Assembly (NCBI GenBank): GCA_022495995.1
Contig: JAFEMH010001474.1
Span: 62,001 to 126,000, forward strand
From: Adenophora triphylla var. japonica
Lineage: Eukaryota > Streptophyta > Magnoliopsida > Asterales > Campanulaceae
DNA length: 64,000 nt
Direction of reading: 5' to 3'
Part shown: positions 44,780-56,052 of the stretch, in pieces
How the letters are laid out: each line of letters opens with the position of its first letter
How positions within the stretch are numbered: the first letter of the stretch is position 1
Notes under the pieces: model-generated
Told to the model about the DNA's origin: nothing
Seen by the model: only the letters and a program-made list of their open reading frames with translations
Databases searched by the model: none
Program-made: the position numbers and the translations under genes

Positions 44780-46475
44780 GACAGACAATTCTATCAAGAA
44801 CCATTGGAACAGCTCTGTGAAAAAGAAATTGGATTCCTACTTGGCGTCAGGCTTGCTTGCCCAGTTCCAAGGTGTGCCTCATGTCAGCCACACGAACCAA
44901 TCAACTCCTTCAAGGGTGCAGCAGCAGTGCAGTGGTGATGATGGTATTCTGAAAGAGGAAATTTCTGAATGTAGTCAAGGTTCAACTTTTGTTGATTGTT
45001 CACAATCCACTAATGAGATGGGGAACTCTGTTAGACATACAAAAGATGAATGCCAATTGGCGAAAGAATCAGGTCATGGAAAGGATCCAAGCTCCAGTCC
45101 AGTTTCATGTTCTGATAATTATTATGCATCTGTCCAAGAAGTTGCTTTTACAAAGTCAGAAGCTTGTGAATTGGGTGGTTCTTCTAATCACATTGACAAC
45201 AGATTTTCAGGTAAAATTTGGCAGCTCCCTTCAAATGAATTACCAAATCTATCATCTCTATATTTGAGCCAGCAATCATCAGGACTATTGGATTCTGTAG
45301 GTGTCAATCAAAGACTTGAAGTGGTATCCTTGCCATCACAAACTTCAGTGGGTTTAAGTGCTTCTACTATCATGGCAAACATTGTCAATTGTCCGGATGT
45401 TCCAGAGATTATATTAATAGCTGAAGAGGAGTGTTCAAGGTTGATATACCCTGAAGAAAGGTCTGATTCATTTGCCTCTGAAAGTATTTACAAGTGTCCA
45501 AACAACATAAAAGTAGATGGGTCCGCAGACTTGTTGCTTTACCAATCACCAAACTGTCGGATACCTCTTGCTGGATCTCCAACTTCACAATCATATTACT
45601 CTCAATCTATATGCATTCCATCACAAGTTCCTCCTGGGGAAGGCACGAGTACCTTCGCCAGTGAGCCTAAGCATAATGATACGTCAATGGGAAACCAAGA
45701 GTTCATTACATTTCCGCATGATGGATTTTATTATACCAATAATTCTTGTAATTTTCAGTTCGTTGATGGCCAAGATATTATGGGTGCACAAGAAGAAAGA
45801 GATCAACCGAAGGATTCTTCAGTGCTAGTTCCTGCTGATGCTTTTAGTTCAGGACAAGCTTATGATATCCGAAAATGTCCTTCAGTAGGTCAAAGTCTTG
45901 TTTTGCCTTCTAAACAGCAGGATACAGGAGCTCTATCTTACGAGCCTCCTTGTTTCCCAAGCTTGGACATCCCCTTTTTCAGCTGTGATCTAATAGAACC
46001 TGGTAAAGATATGCAGCATGAGTATAGTCCTCTTGGTATCCGTCAGCTGATGATGACTTCTATGAATTGTTTTAGTCCAACGAGGTTGTGGGATTCTCCT
46101 TCACGAGATGGCGGCCCAGAGACTCTGCTGAGAAGTTCTGCCAAGACTTTCTCAGGCACACCATCCATATTGAAGAAGCGACATCGAGATCTTCTGTCAC
46201 CTTTGTCTGAAAAAAGGTGCGAAAAGAAGTTAGAAAGTTCATTCTCTAATTTGAGCAGAGATTTTTCTCGTTTGGAGGTCATGTTTGAAGAGAGCGTGAA
46301 TGACCAATCACCATCCAGACACAAATTAATTTCTGGACCCTGTATTGAAGATAAAGAAAACTTGTGTAATGATGGTAAAAAAGAGGAGCACAGAGAACAC
46401 TCGTTGCACAATAGAAGCTCGACTTGTGGTACTGATGCCAAAGCTAAAGATGATGCTTATTCTGTGGATGGGAAC
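44780..46475 (+). CDS. MYB3R: MYB3R exon 6 (end of R3 and long regulatory exon)
   Basis: ATCAG acceptor, GGAAC/GTGAGT donor; 565 codons without a stop. It starts TDNSIKNHWNSSVKKKLDSY then LASGLLAQFQ, completing R3, and continues with the Ser-rich region that holds activation and repression segments in this family. CSRLIYPEE and SPTRLWDSPSRDG lie further on. Unlike the neighbouring transposons it contains many intact CAG/CTG codons. Confidence 0.95.
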
Positions 46476-46782
46476 GTGAGTTCTTTTCTCTCTGGCTGTT
46501 CTTTTATTTTGTTATTTTTTTATGGGAACATAACATGCATGCTTGAACTGTGGCTCAGACATTTGTTGAACATATAAACAGGGAAAACTGGTCTTTACCT
46601 GTATTTAATCTTGAGATACCCCAATGGAGCTTGGTTTCCCGATTTTGATTTTCTTTGAACTTATATAGCTTTGTTCTTCGAGCTTATAATTTCTTGTGAT
46701 AATCCTTTTCCCTGATGTATTTGTTTTTGGAATGGCATAATTGGCTGATGCTTGTTAAATCTTGATATTTCCTAATAAATAG

Positions 46783-47132
46783 GTGCAAGAATCTTCTGGA
46801 GTCCTTACAGAGCAGAACTTAAATAATCCACTATTCTTCTCTCCTGATAAGTTTGGAAGTATATCAGACACACCATTGGGCCTAAGTGCTAGAACTCTTG
46901 GAGATAAGAACCACATAAATTTAGAGGCTGTGCCAAATCAAGCCACTGTCTCCGAATCTCCGTCCAAGAATCTATGTCTATCTGTAATCAGCCCCCGCAG
47001 TGTCTCTGTCAGCGGTAAGAAGGGTGGACGCCGTTTGGTTTTATCCTCCACACCATCTGCTCCTTTGCCAACACCCTTGGAGATCAAGACTGAAAAGGCT
47101 GTAAATGATGCTAGTCTTGAAAACGTTAGCAT
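46783..47132 (+). CDS. MYB3R: MYB3R exon 7
   Basis: ATAG acceptor, AGCAT/GTAAGA donor. It encodes VQESSGVLTEQNLNNPLFFS and later GKKGGRRLVLSSTPSAPLPT, a basic/proline stretch conserved in the C-terminal half of MYB3R activators. Confidence 0.85.
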
Positions 47133-47345
47133 GTAAGATGCCTATACTTTTATATAAATCATGTCCCCTTTTCCGCATTACTTACTTTTGAGATTATCTG
47201 ATGTAGTTCTTTGAAAGAGTCACCTAGATCTTATTTTTGTTTTTTGTTTTTCGTGCTTGTTAATCTTTTCTAACGTCATTAGAAATAGTGAGGTCTCTAA
47301 TCATTTGTTTCTAATCTTTGCTTGCCTAATGATTTGTGATCTTAG

Positions 47346-47460
47346 TTTTAGTGAAACTCCATTCAAGAGAAGTTTTGAATCGCCTTCAGCTTGGAAATCT
47401 CCTTGGTTCATCAACTCATTTGTGCCAGGTCCAAAAGTTGATACAGACATAACAATTGAG
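47346..47460 (+). CDS. MYB3R: MYB3R exon 8
   Basis: CTTAG acceptor (a second in-frame AG lies five bases downstream), ATTGAG/GTACTT donor. It encodes FSETPFKRSFESPSAWKSPW then FINSFVPGP, a hallmark MYB3R C-terminal block. Confidence 0.9.
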
Positions 47461-47483
47461 GTACTTAAAGTTTATGTTATATA

Positions 47484-47749
47484 CTCCATCCGTCCCACCT
47501 CAACTTGCAAAAGTTACCCTATTTGGTGTCCCATTAAAACTTGCAAAGTTCAAAAATGAAAAGTTTTTAGTACTTGATAAATCATGGGGCCCACTTGTCA
47601 TACTCACAAAAACTACTTATTTACTATTCCATACCTCACTTTCTCTCTCCTACCACATTATCCTCACTCACAACACCTTAATATTATATACTCCCTCTTA
47701 ATTCCCGTGCCATGGCGATTTATTTGCAAGTTTAGGGGTACGGAGGGAT
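47484..47749. mobile_element. Stowaway-like MITE in MYB3R intron
   Basis: Left end CTCCATCCGTCCCACCTC AA and right end TTTAGGGGTACGGAGGGA in inverted form, next to TA on the left (47482-47483). The inner repeats ACTTGCAAA/TTTGCAAGT also pair. There is no coding capacity. Confidence 0.6.
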
Positions 47750-47827
47750 TTTAAGTTTTATACCGCCATAAAGTGAAGGTACTTCTTAAAAGATTATCTC
47801 CCTCTTATCTCCATTTAAATTTTGCAG

Positions 47828-48034
47828 GATATTGGTTACTTTATGAGCCCAGGGGAAAGGAGCTATGATGCTCTCGGGTTAATGAAACAGTTAAGTGAGC
47901 ATACAGCTTCTGCATTTGCCAATGCCCAAGAGGTTTTGGGAGATGAAACTCCTGATTCGATATTAAGAAAAACATGCTTAAATAATGAGAAAGAAGATCA
48001 AATCAACTGCTTGCACTCGACTTCAGATGCCTTG
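47828..48034 (+). CDS. MYB3R: MYB3R exon 9
   Basis: TTTGCAG acceptor, CCTTG/GTATGA donor. It encodes DIGYFMSPGERSYDALGLMK then QLSEHTASAFANAQEVLGDE, strongly conserved in the family. A decayed copy of this exon is at 62967-63130. Confidence 0.95.
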
Positions 48035-48265
48035 GTATGATTTATTTATTCTATCTAAAATAACAACGAAATATTTAATTGTTTGTTATTGTCTTTTGCA
48101 TTAGCTTAGCTACAGTAAGAAAATAGTAGACTCATCTCCCCTATCTATAGATAATCCCGGTAAGAGTTTTGAGTTATATGGTGCTAGATAAACACAATTC
48201 ATTTCTTGAGTACATATTTTACATTTCGAATCCCATACATTTTTTCTCCTGGGATAATTTCGCAG

Positions 48266-48394
48266 ACACAGGGGCGTGTACTTGATTTCAGCGAGTGTGG
48301 GACACATGGAAAGGGGACCGTAAGTTTTCCAAGTCCCTCTTCGTACCTGTTAAAGCAACAACATATGTTCTCCATTGCTACTCCCACCACATAA
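48266..48394 (+). CDS. MYB3R: MYB3R last exon
   Basis: TTCGCAG acceptor. It reads TQGRVLDFSECGTHGKGTVS then FPSPSSYLLKQQHMFSIATP, ending TT and TAA. The V-L-D-F-S-E-C-G-T and S-P-S-S-Y-L-L-K blocks are the usual MYB3R C-terminus. Confidence 0.85.
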   Translation, partial: TQGRVLDFSECGTHGKGTVSFPSPSSYLLKQQHMFSIATPTT

Positions 48395-49240
48395 TTTATT
48401 GTCATGATTGCTACAAAAGAGCTTCCATGTTCTTTTTCTACCTCACCTGAAAACATAATCACTGACTCATAAATACGATATAGTTTGGGAAAATAAGGTC
48501 AAGTATAGCAATTAACGCCCCAAAATAGAGAAGGCATATTGCAATGAGATTTTTGCACAGAGAAACCAATTATCTGTTAGAATCATGGAGTAAACATATA
48601 CTCTTTTACTAGAATCAAAGTTCATTACCTACTTGCCTATAATCTCAATTTGCTTTGGTTAGCTTAATTGTACAGTAACTTTCAGTTGTGTAAAATCTAA
48701 AGAGGAATATATCAACAACAAAAACTTGTTTGAACTCTTCTTGGATGCGCTTCAAGCTCATATATTGTCAGATTCTAAGCTTCCAATTACCCTGTAAAAG
48801 ATATGTCGAGACACTTCCGCTCTCTCTATCAATGATTGTTCTTCAAGAGTTGGTAGCTGTTTGGTGGATTATTTCTTATTGTTAAAACAAAGTACAATCT
48901 CTGAAAAACTGTTATCTTTGCTGATGCTAATCAAAACAACAACTTCCATCGCAAAATGCAAAGCTATCATTTGTCTCAGCAAGACCACTAGACCGAGTTT
49001 TTGTTTTAAACAGAAAAAGAAACTTACGTAAAGTGCCTTTTTGCCAGGTGTATGTTAGTCTGTAAACCGATTTAATAGCTAGTAAAGCTGAGGATTGAAT
49101 ATGACAGTCTAGTTCTATAGTCTGATGATACTTAAAGATGACTCTGAGACAACCAATTAATAAGTACCTACATAAACTACTACGAGCGCTACGAGCTGTA
49201 ATTGCCTAGATAAAATAATTAAATTAGGCTAAAATTAAGA
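48395..49240. other. Intergenic stretch between convergent genes
   Basis: Holds the presumed MYB3R 3' UTR and the 3' UTR of the receptor kinase on the other strand. No ORF, repeat or RNA gene was recognised. Confidence 0.6.
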
Positions 49241-49383
49241 AATGACTCCTAACCTCGCTATTGAGATTTGGTGTTTTGAAATGATGTTGGTAATACGCTG
49301 CAGCTCATCAACAACCACTGATATATTCATTCTGTCTTTAGCTGACTTCACAGAGCACGCAACTCCAATCTTCAGAAATGAAA

Positions 49384-52300
49384 CTAAACACTCCACCTTT
49401 TGTTTGCATATTTTGGATTCTGTGTTTCATTTTCCTCTTCCTTCACAAGTGTTGGGTCTACTATGTCCATGACATTGTCTGGCAAGGCCCTTCTAACATA
49501 GTCACGAAGGTTAAGGCCATTCTGAAACATATTGTCTGTGGGTCTCTTTCCGGTCATCATCTCCAACAAAATTATACCGAAACTGTAGACATCTCCTTCT
49601 GTTGTCATCTCGCTTCCAAGACCATACTCTGCAAATCATGATGATGACAAAATATAAGATTCACGCCAAAAACTCAAGAACAATTGAGTGGTGGTCAAAG
49701 GCATAAAATTAGTAAAAATTAATTAGCTAGAAATAAATGATTGTGATTGTGGGTTCTTGAGTAAAGTGGTTACCTGGAGGTGCATAACCAATAGTTCCTC
49801 TCAAACCAATGGAACTGCTTTGGTTGATATTTGAAACTTCTGGAAGGAAGAACCTTGCGAGCCCAAAATCCCCAACATGAGCGACCATGTCTCCATCGAG
49901 TAAAATGTTGCTCGGCTTTAAATCACAGTGCAAGATAGGAATTTCACACCGGTAATGAAGATAATCAATGGCATGAGCAACATCTGTGGCAATTTTCATT
50001 CTCTGAAGAAGGCTTAGTCCGTGCATCTCATTCTCTATGTTCATTGTTCCTGGAATTGGATGTAATAAACTCTCTAGACTTCCGTTAGCCATGAACTCGT
50101 AAACCAGAGCTTTAAAATCATTACCCTGAAAGTCCATTGAGGAGCACACACTTATGATCTTTACAAGGTTACGATGTCGAATATTTCTCCAGGCTTCACA
50201 TTCTGCCATGAAACTCTTTGAAGCTCCTCGAAGGTCAAGGTTTAGTACCTTGACAGCAACCGTTATTCCATCCTCTTCAAGTACCCCTTTGTAAACATGG
50301 CTAAAACCACCCATACCAATCAGATTTTCTGAGGAGAACCTGTTTGTTGCCTTGAGGAGCATTTCATAAGAATACATGGTGAATTGTTGCCTCAATGCCA
50401 GGCCTGATGATGGTGTTTTAGTTCTCCTTTTGTTCCAAATGAATAAACAACATGATGCCAAAGCCAGGCCAACAAGCAAGCAGATTATAGGAATCACAAT
50501 TATGAGTGCAAGCGACATCTTTTTACCATTCTTTCTCTCTTTTATGCTGCATTTAGGAAGGTGAAGTTCAGGCAAGCCGCCACAAAGCCTATTGTTCCCT
50601 TCTACTGAGATGGCAGTAGCATTTGTGAAAACTCCGTTCATTGGTAGTTTCCCCTCAAAGTCGTTGAATGACAAATTAAGATGCTTTAACTGGAATTTCT
50701 CCAAGAATCTTGGAATTTGTCCAGAAAAGTTATTGCGGGAAATATCAATGTACTGGATACCAGCTAAAGAGCTAAATGATTGAGGTATCAAACCTTGAAA
50801 GAAGTTCCCCTCCAGGAATAGATTCTCCAGGCTAGTGCAGCCACCTATGCTGCTAGGGACTTCACCGGACAACTCGTTCTCCGACAAATCCAACACTTCT
50901 AAATTATGAAGCTTTCCAATTTCTAGTGAGAGTGATCCAGACAGGTGGTTACGAGGAAGATTTAGTGATATTAGCGATGAAAGTCCAAGAAGCTCTCCTG
51001 GTATGCTGCCAGAAAGGTTATTTGACGAAATGCTCAATTGAATCAAATTTTGGCAATTTCCAAAAGTTGTTGGTATTATACCCTGCAACATGTTGTAGTC
51101 TAACCATAGTTCATACAAGAGTGACAGGTTCCCAACAGGTTCAGGAATATTACCAATCAGACTGTTTTCACTTAGGTCCAATCTTTGTAGTTTACAGAGA
51201 TTGCCAATGTTACTAGGAATTGTGCCTGTGAATTTATTCTCATCCATATATAATGTCTCTAGACTGACTAGATTCATCATTGATGGAGGGATGGATCCAT
51301 ATATTGAATTGTGTTCAAGTGATAGAAGAGAAAGTTGAGTTGAGAGATTGCCCACACAACTTGGTAGCTGCCCTCTTAATTGGTTGCCATAAAATCCCAA
51401 CACTTTCAAATTACTACAGTTCACCAAAGAGGCAATAAAATTCAATTCATCAGGTTCCCCACTTCCAAAAACATTGTTGTACAGAGCTACATACCAGAGG
51501 TTTGGCATCATTCCAAAATCAATTGCTATTTTTCCATGGAAACGGTTATCTCCTATGTCGATTCTCGCCAACTTTGAACAGTTGGAAATAGAGACCGGAA
51601 GGAGTCCTGTAAACTTGTTGCCTGTTATTTGAAAGGTTTTAAGTTTTGGTAGCTTCAAACCTATGTCTGTTGAAAGACTTCCAACTAGTTGGTTGTCTGT
51701 TATACTGAAAGTAGAGAGCAAAGAAAGATTGTAAAAGGATGGAGGGATTGTACCATGGAGTTGATTAATGTCCAATCCAACAAACCATAGCTTCTTTAAC
51801 TGACCAAATGCATGTGGAATGCTTCCTCCTAGATGGTTTATACTTGCAGAAATTAATTCGAGAGAAGTGAGATTCACAATTGAAGAAGGTATTCCTCCTG
51901 TGAAATTGTTGTTGTGAATACTAAGATTCACAAGCTTCAACAGGGAACTAACATCGTGTAGGATTGTCCCAACAAGCTTATTGTTGGCTACCGAAAGCCA
52001 TTTTAGGTTGGTACAGTTTGAAAGACTAGCCGGAACATTTCCTCCAAATGAGTTATTGAACAAGAATAGTTTCTCCAATCTGAATAAACGGCCTATTTCA
52101 GTAGGGATAGCACCTTGGAATGTGTTGTTCTGAAGCCTTATCACCCTGAGGAAGCTCAAATTTCCTACAAATGGAGACAAAGAACCGACTAAACCTCTGG
52201 AGGAAAGATCCAAAGCAGTGACTCTCCTATGGCGCCGACCACATGTTACACCTTCCCATTGGCAGAAATGGAGAGAATCGTTCCACGACCCCAAAGCACC

Positions 52301-52474
52301 TTCAGGGTCACTAATCTTTGACTTGATGGCCAGCAGCGCGAGGTGATCAAATTCTTTCTTTTCAATGGCATCAGCTTGGGTTGCAGCACATAGCTTTTGA
52401 TTGGAGATTAACATGATCATGAAAAAGATAAGGGATTGCATCCTTAACATTTTATTTGGAATACAGTGTTTCAC
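49384..52474 (-). CDS. LRR receptor-like kinase, class XII type, non-RD, C-terminal frameshift
   Basis: Exon 1 52474-49774, intron 49773-49629, exon 2 49628-49384. Order: signal peptide (about 1-33), LRRNT with GSWNDSLHFCQWEGVTCG, about twenty plant-type LRRs to residue 640, one membrane helix (about 651-679, SLALIIVIPIICLLVGLALA), then kinase. Kinase motifs: P-loop GMGGFSHVYKG (about 717), VAVKVLNL, HCDLKPSNILLD (about 850), DFGLARF, and GYAPPEYG spanning the splice site. HCD instead of HRD marks a non-RD kinase, typical of immune receptors such as EFR, FLS2 and XA21, the family it resembles. It would act at the plasma membrane in recognising an outside ligand; the ligand is unknown. After NKRW the frame shifts and stops (TAG 49386-49384), while the lost frame (ECLVSFLKIGVACSVKSAKD ...) stays open to about 49240. 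Without those roughly 48 residues the last kinase helices are missing. Confidence 0.92.
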
Positions 52475-52594
52475 TCTTGAAATTCTCTCTTGATGAGATA
52501 ATAACCTTAGATTTCTATTTGAAATAATTTATTAGCTACATACATACGACAGTTGACTTGAAAAGTCACTCACTTGACTAGAAATTGAGTGGTA

Positions 52595-53001
52595 TGCATT
52601 ACACTGCTTGACTTAGAAATTGAGTGGTGTGCATTACACTGCTTGACTTAGAGATTGATGCTCTGCGCTTATGCATTCTTCTTGCTAAGAAATGACTAGG
52701 AAGGCACTGAGCAATACTATGAAAAATGTTCTGTTCAATTTTAAGAACTTATTCAATTTTGTTGTAATACACAATTTTATTTAATAAAAATAAAATTTAT
52801 TTCAGATTGTAATGCACAATTTTATTTCAATTTTAAGAACTTATTCAATTACTCTAATATTTTTATTAAGTAATCAATAAATATATATTTCATTTAATAT
52901 TTTTTTGAAATATATTATTAGATAGAGTATGTTTTAGCTTTTAACTATTTTATTTATTAATGATTTAAAGTAATTGAATAAAATACTATATTTCACAATA
53001 A
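52595..53001. repeat. 407-bp direct repeat, left copy
   Basis: TGCATTACACTGCTTGAC to TTTCACAATAA, nearly identical (a few substitutions) to 55591-55997. It is AT-rich, lies upstream of the receptor kinase and is probably part of its former promoter region. Confidence 0.95.
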
Positions 53002-53630
53002 CGATTCCCCTTACCTCCGCCTTTTTCACTCCCCACCAAACTAAAACAAGTTACGTAGTTTTGGGTGCCTCTGCTATCCCTGGCTTCGCCCATACACCAC
53101 CCACAAACTAGACCCAAAATCCATCCCTTGTATTTTCGTTGGTTACTCACCCACGCAAAGTGCGTACTAATGCCTTGATCCCACCTCCCATCGTGTCTAC
53201 ACCTCTTGCCATGTCCGCTTTGTTGAAACAACCTTCCCATACAGCTCCCTCACCACCACATCCCCCACTGCCTCCACTCCCCCTCCCTCTGAATGACACA
53301 CCCTGTTCCTCCCCATCTAGACACCACCCCATCCATCCCACCTCCTCCCCCCAACCCTACACCCCCGCCCCCTCCCCCTCCTCCTTCCCCAACCCATCCT
53401 TCTCCCAATCCCACCCCTATTGAACCCCACCCCCACCTTCGCTTGATACTACACCACCCACTCCCAACCCTCCTCCCTCTCCACCTCCCACCCGCACCAT
53501 CACCACTAGACTATCCCATGGCATCACCAAACCCAACCCCAAGTATGCCAACCTATCCCTCCTCACCTCTCTCACAATCCTTCCCACCACCACCAAACAA
53601 GCCCTATCCATTCCCTACTGGCGTAACGCC

Positions 53631-55418
53631 ATGATTGAAGAGTTCCAAGCCCTAACCCGCAACAACACTTGGTCCTTGGTTCCACCTACATCCGCCCATA
53701 ACATTGTCGGATGCAAGTGGGTCTTTCACATCAAATATAATCCCGACAACACTATTCAGAAACACAAGGCCCGACTTGTAGCCAAAGGTTTTTACCAACA
53801 ACCCGGTGTTGACTACACCGAAACCTTCAGCCTCGTTGTCAAACCAGCCACAGTTCGGCTACTCCTTTCCCTTGCCACAACCAACCATTGGCCCCTCCGC
53901 CAACTTGATGTCAACAACGCCTTTCTTCAAGGCACTCTCTCTGAAACTGTTTTTATGACACAACCCCCCGGATTTGAAGACTCCACCAACCCATCTTTTG
54001 TTTGTCGTCTGTCAAACGCCATCTATGGTCTCAAACAAGCTCCCCGTGCATGGTTTCAAGAACTCAAAACCTACCTCACCACATATAGATTTCACCCTTC
54101 CCTAGCCGACCCCTCTCTGTTTATCTTCAACAGATCTCCATTCCCTATTTACCTATTAGTCTATGTTGATGATATCATCGTCACCGGGCCTTCTCCCTCT
54201 CAACTTCAGTCATTTATCTCCAACCTATCCGCTCGATTCTCACTCAAAGACCTTGGTCCCTTGTCATACTTCTTCGGTGTCGAAGTCGTCCCAAACCAAA
54301 ATAGGCTCCTTCTCTCTCAAACCAAATACATCCACGATCTTCTCACTCGTCACAACATGGTTGACTGCAAACCACTTCCCACTCCCATGGTCGCATCACC
54401 ACCCCTCACCAAATCCACTGCCACTCCCGTTGTTGACCCTACTCCCTATCGTGCGATTGTTGGTGGACTTCAGTATTTATCATTCACTCGTCCCGACATC
54501 GCCTTCTCGGTCAACAAACTTGCTCAGTTCATGCAAAACCCCCAACCATCTCACTGGGTTGCACTGAAGCGTCTCATACGCTATCTTCATGGCACCATGC
54601 ACCTTGGACTTCAGATTTTTGCAAAGTCTCCTCCCTCTCTTCATGCATTCTGTGATGCGGATTGGGCTGGTGACAAAGACAATTTTGTATCCACTTTTGG
54701 CTTGCTTGTATATTTGGGCAAAAACCCGGTCACTTGGTATTCTCGAAAACAACGTGCCCTTGCTAGGTCCACCACTAAAGCTGAATTCCGGGCTATCGCC
54801 GACACAGCAGCCAAACTCACTTGGGTTGGGAACTTACTTACTGAGCTTGGTTTTCCATCACGTACTACACCTGTGATTTACTGTGATAACCTTGGTGCCA
54901 CAACCTACTCTGCGAACCCGGTCTTCCACTCTCGAATGAAACATGTGGCCCTCTCATTTCACTTTGTTCGTGAGCGGATTCAGTCCGGTTCTCTCCGTGT
55001 GCAACACATTGCCGGTTCCGACCAACTAGCCAATGTTCTAACGAAGCCACTGCCTCGTATACGCTTCCAAGACCTTATCTTCAAGATTGGCCTTCTCCAC
55101 GGATCGTCCATCTTGCGGGGGCGTATTAAGGATGAAGCTACGGAGGTTACTGAAGGGAACCAAACCGAGGCTGCTGTTACTGCTTGTGAGGCGCCCACCC
55201 ATTTCCAAGCCAGGCGCCCGCCTCCTATGTCGAAGATCAAGGCCGGACCTACTGGGCCTCAGGCGCACGCCTCAGCCAAGGCGAAGCGGCCGCCTCATGG
55301 CTCTCCTTTCTCGGCCAATGTCACTGCCTGCCATGCGCCCGCCCTGGCCATGGCCAGGCGCCCGCCTCGTGCTTCGACTGCCCCTGTTCAGTTTTGGAAA
55401 GTTGTTGTAGCTTCCTAA
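53631..55418 (+). CDS. Copia RT-RNase H polyprotein part, open
   Basis: 595 open residues. [73 protein letters not shown], and the catalytic LLVYVDDIIVTG at about residue 174. RNase H: HAFCDADWAGD (about 338), WYSRKQRALARSTTKAEFRA, IYCDNLGA, MKHVALSFHFVRE and LANVLTKPLP. The usual FSPVVKP reads FSLVVKP. After the normal end (about residue 496) the frame runs on for roughly 100 Ala/Pro-rich residues into the LTR, probably a chance extension. It lacks an upstream gag-pol, so it is a remnant despite being open. Confidence 0.9.
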   Translation: MIEEFQALTRNNTWSLVPPTSAHNIVGCKWVFHIKYNPDNTIQKHKARLVAKGFYQQPGVDYTETFSLVVKPATVRLLLSLATTNHWPLRQLDVNNAFLQGTLSETVFMTQPPGFEDSTNPSFVCRLSNAIYGLKQAPRAWFQELKTYLTTYRFHPSLADPSLFIFNRSPFPIYLLVYVDDIIVTGPSPSQLQSFISNLSARFSLKDLGPLSYFFGVEVVPNQNRLLLSQTKYIHDLLTRHNMVDCKPLPTPMVASPPLTKSTATPVVDPTPYRAIVGGLQYLSFTRPDIAFSVNKLAQFMQNPQPSHWVALKRLIRYLHGTMHLGLQIFAKSPPSLHAFCDADWAGDKDNFVSTFGLLVYLGKNPVTWYSRKQRALARSTTKAEFRAIADTAAKLTWVGNLLTELGFPSRTTPVIYCDNLGATTYSANPVFHSRMKHVALSFHFVRERIQSGSLRVQHIAGSDQLANVLTKPLPRIRFQDLIFKIGLLHGSSILRGRIKDEATEVTEGNQTEAAVTACEAPTHFQARRPPPMSKIKAGPTGPQAHASAKAKRPPHGSPFSANVTACHAPALAMARRPPRASTAPVQFWKVVVAS

Positions 55419-55590
55419 TCTACCTCTTCTTATTGTATTTGGTTTTCATTGTGATTCACTTAGATTAGGAAACTATATTTTCCATGTATAGATAGGATCT
55501 TACAAATCCTTGTATAGTTAGGACTCTCAATTGTAACTATATATATTGATCAATTATGAATAAACAAGCTAAGGCTTTTCAATCTTTACA
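55123..55590 (+). repeat. Probable 3' LTR of the truncated Copia
   Basis: It follows the purine tract TTGCGGGGGCG (55114-55124) and ends ...CTTTTCAATCTTTACA directly at the direct repeat. A TATATATATTG promoter-like site lies at about 55540. The left border is uncertain because no partner LTR is present to compare. Confidence 0.55.
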
Positions 55591-55997
55591 TGCATTACAC
55601 TGCTTGACTTAGAAATTGAGTGGTGTGCATTACACTGCTTGACTTAGAGATTGATGCTCTGCGCTTATGCATTCTTCTTGCTAAGAAATGACTAGGAAGG
55701 CACTGAGCAATACTATGAAAAATGTTCTATTCAATTTTAAGAACTTATTCAATTTTGTTGTAATACACAATTTTATTTAATAAAAATAAAATTTATTTCA
55801 GATTGTAATAGACAATTTTATTTCAATTTTAAGAACTTATTCAATTACTCTAATATTTTTATTAAGTAATCAATACATATATATTTCATTTAATATTTTT
55901 TTGAAATATATTATTAGATAGAGTATGTTTTAGCTTTTAACTATTTTATTTATTAATGATTTAAAGTAATTGAATAAAATACTATATTTCACAATAA
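55591..55997. repeat. 407-bp direct repeat, right copy
   Basis: Same sequence as 52595-53001 with about four substitutions. It then continues with 55998-56052, which the left copy lacks. Confidence 0.95.
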
Positions 55998-56052
55998 TGA
56001 TTTTTATTTAATTAAATTTTAGGCCTTTTATATTTTTTAAATCATTTTCTTG

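Larger units (their letters stand above)
13300..48394 (+). pseudogene. MYB3R: MYB3R-type (R1R2R3) MYB transcription factor gene, R1 interrupted
   Basis: Ten exons join in frame: 13300-13354, 14119-14176, 21712-21806, 21927-22030, 44397-44525, 44780-46475, 46783-47132, 47346-47460, 47828-48034 and 48266-48394 (2938 nt, about 980 codons, the length of the larger MYB3R proteins). Nine of them match the conserved MYB3R domain order: TGPTRRSTKGQW, R1, R2, R3, KKKLDSYLASGLL, and the C-terminal blocks ETPFKRS..SAWKSPW and DIGYFMSPGERSYD. MYB3R proteins bind mitosis-specific activator (MSA) elements in G2/M gene promoters in the nucleus. An ATG exon upstream of 13300 was not found. R1 has an in-frame TAA and the first Trp of R2 is Arg, so as read this is a damaged gene. 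Yet exon 6 is open for 565 codons, which argues for recent loss, an unusual transcript or a sequence error. I use pseudogene because of the stop. Confidence 0.75.
53002..55590 (+). mobile_element. 5'-truncated Copia element (Retrofit/Ale-like)
   Basis: It starts abruptly inside the integrase C-terminal part (readings such as LRSFGCLCYPW, PCIFVGYS and VYTSCHVRFVE around 53030-53240). It continues through a Pro-rich linker (53240-53610, several frames) into an intact RT-RNase H ORF. It ends with an apparent 3' LTR finishing CAATCTTTACA at 55590. The 5' LTR, gag, protease and most of integrase are absent. Both sides are formed by the 407-bp direct repeats. Confidence 0.85.

Noticed and set aside
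53139..53634. Proline-rich frames on both strands before the Copia RT ORF
   Set aside because: Low-complexity C/A-rich linker of the Copia polyprotein read in wrong frames.
55087..55418. Ala/Pro-rich C-terminal extension of the Copia ORF as a functional domain
   Set aside because: It begins at the purine tract and runs into the LTR, with GGCGCCCGCC-type repeats; more likely fortuitous read-through.
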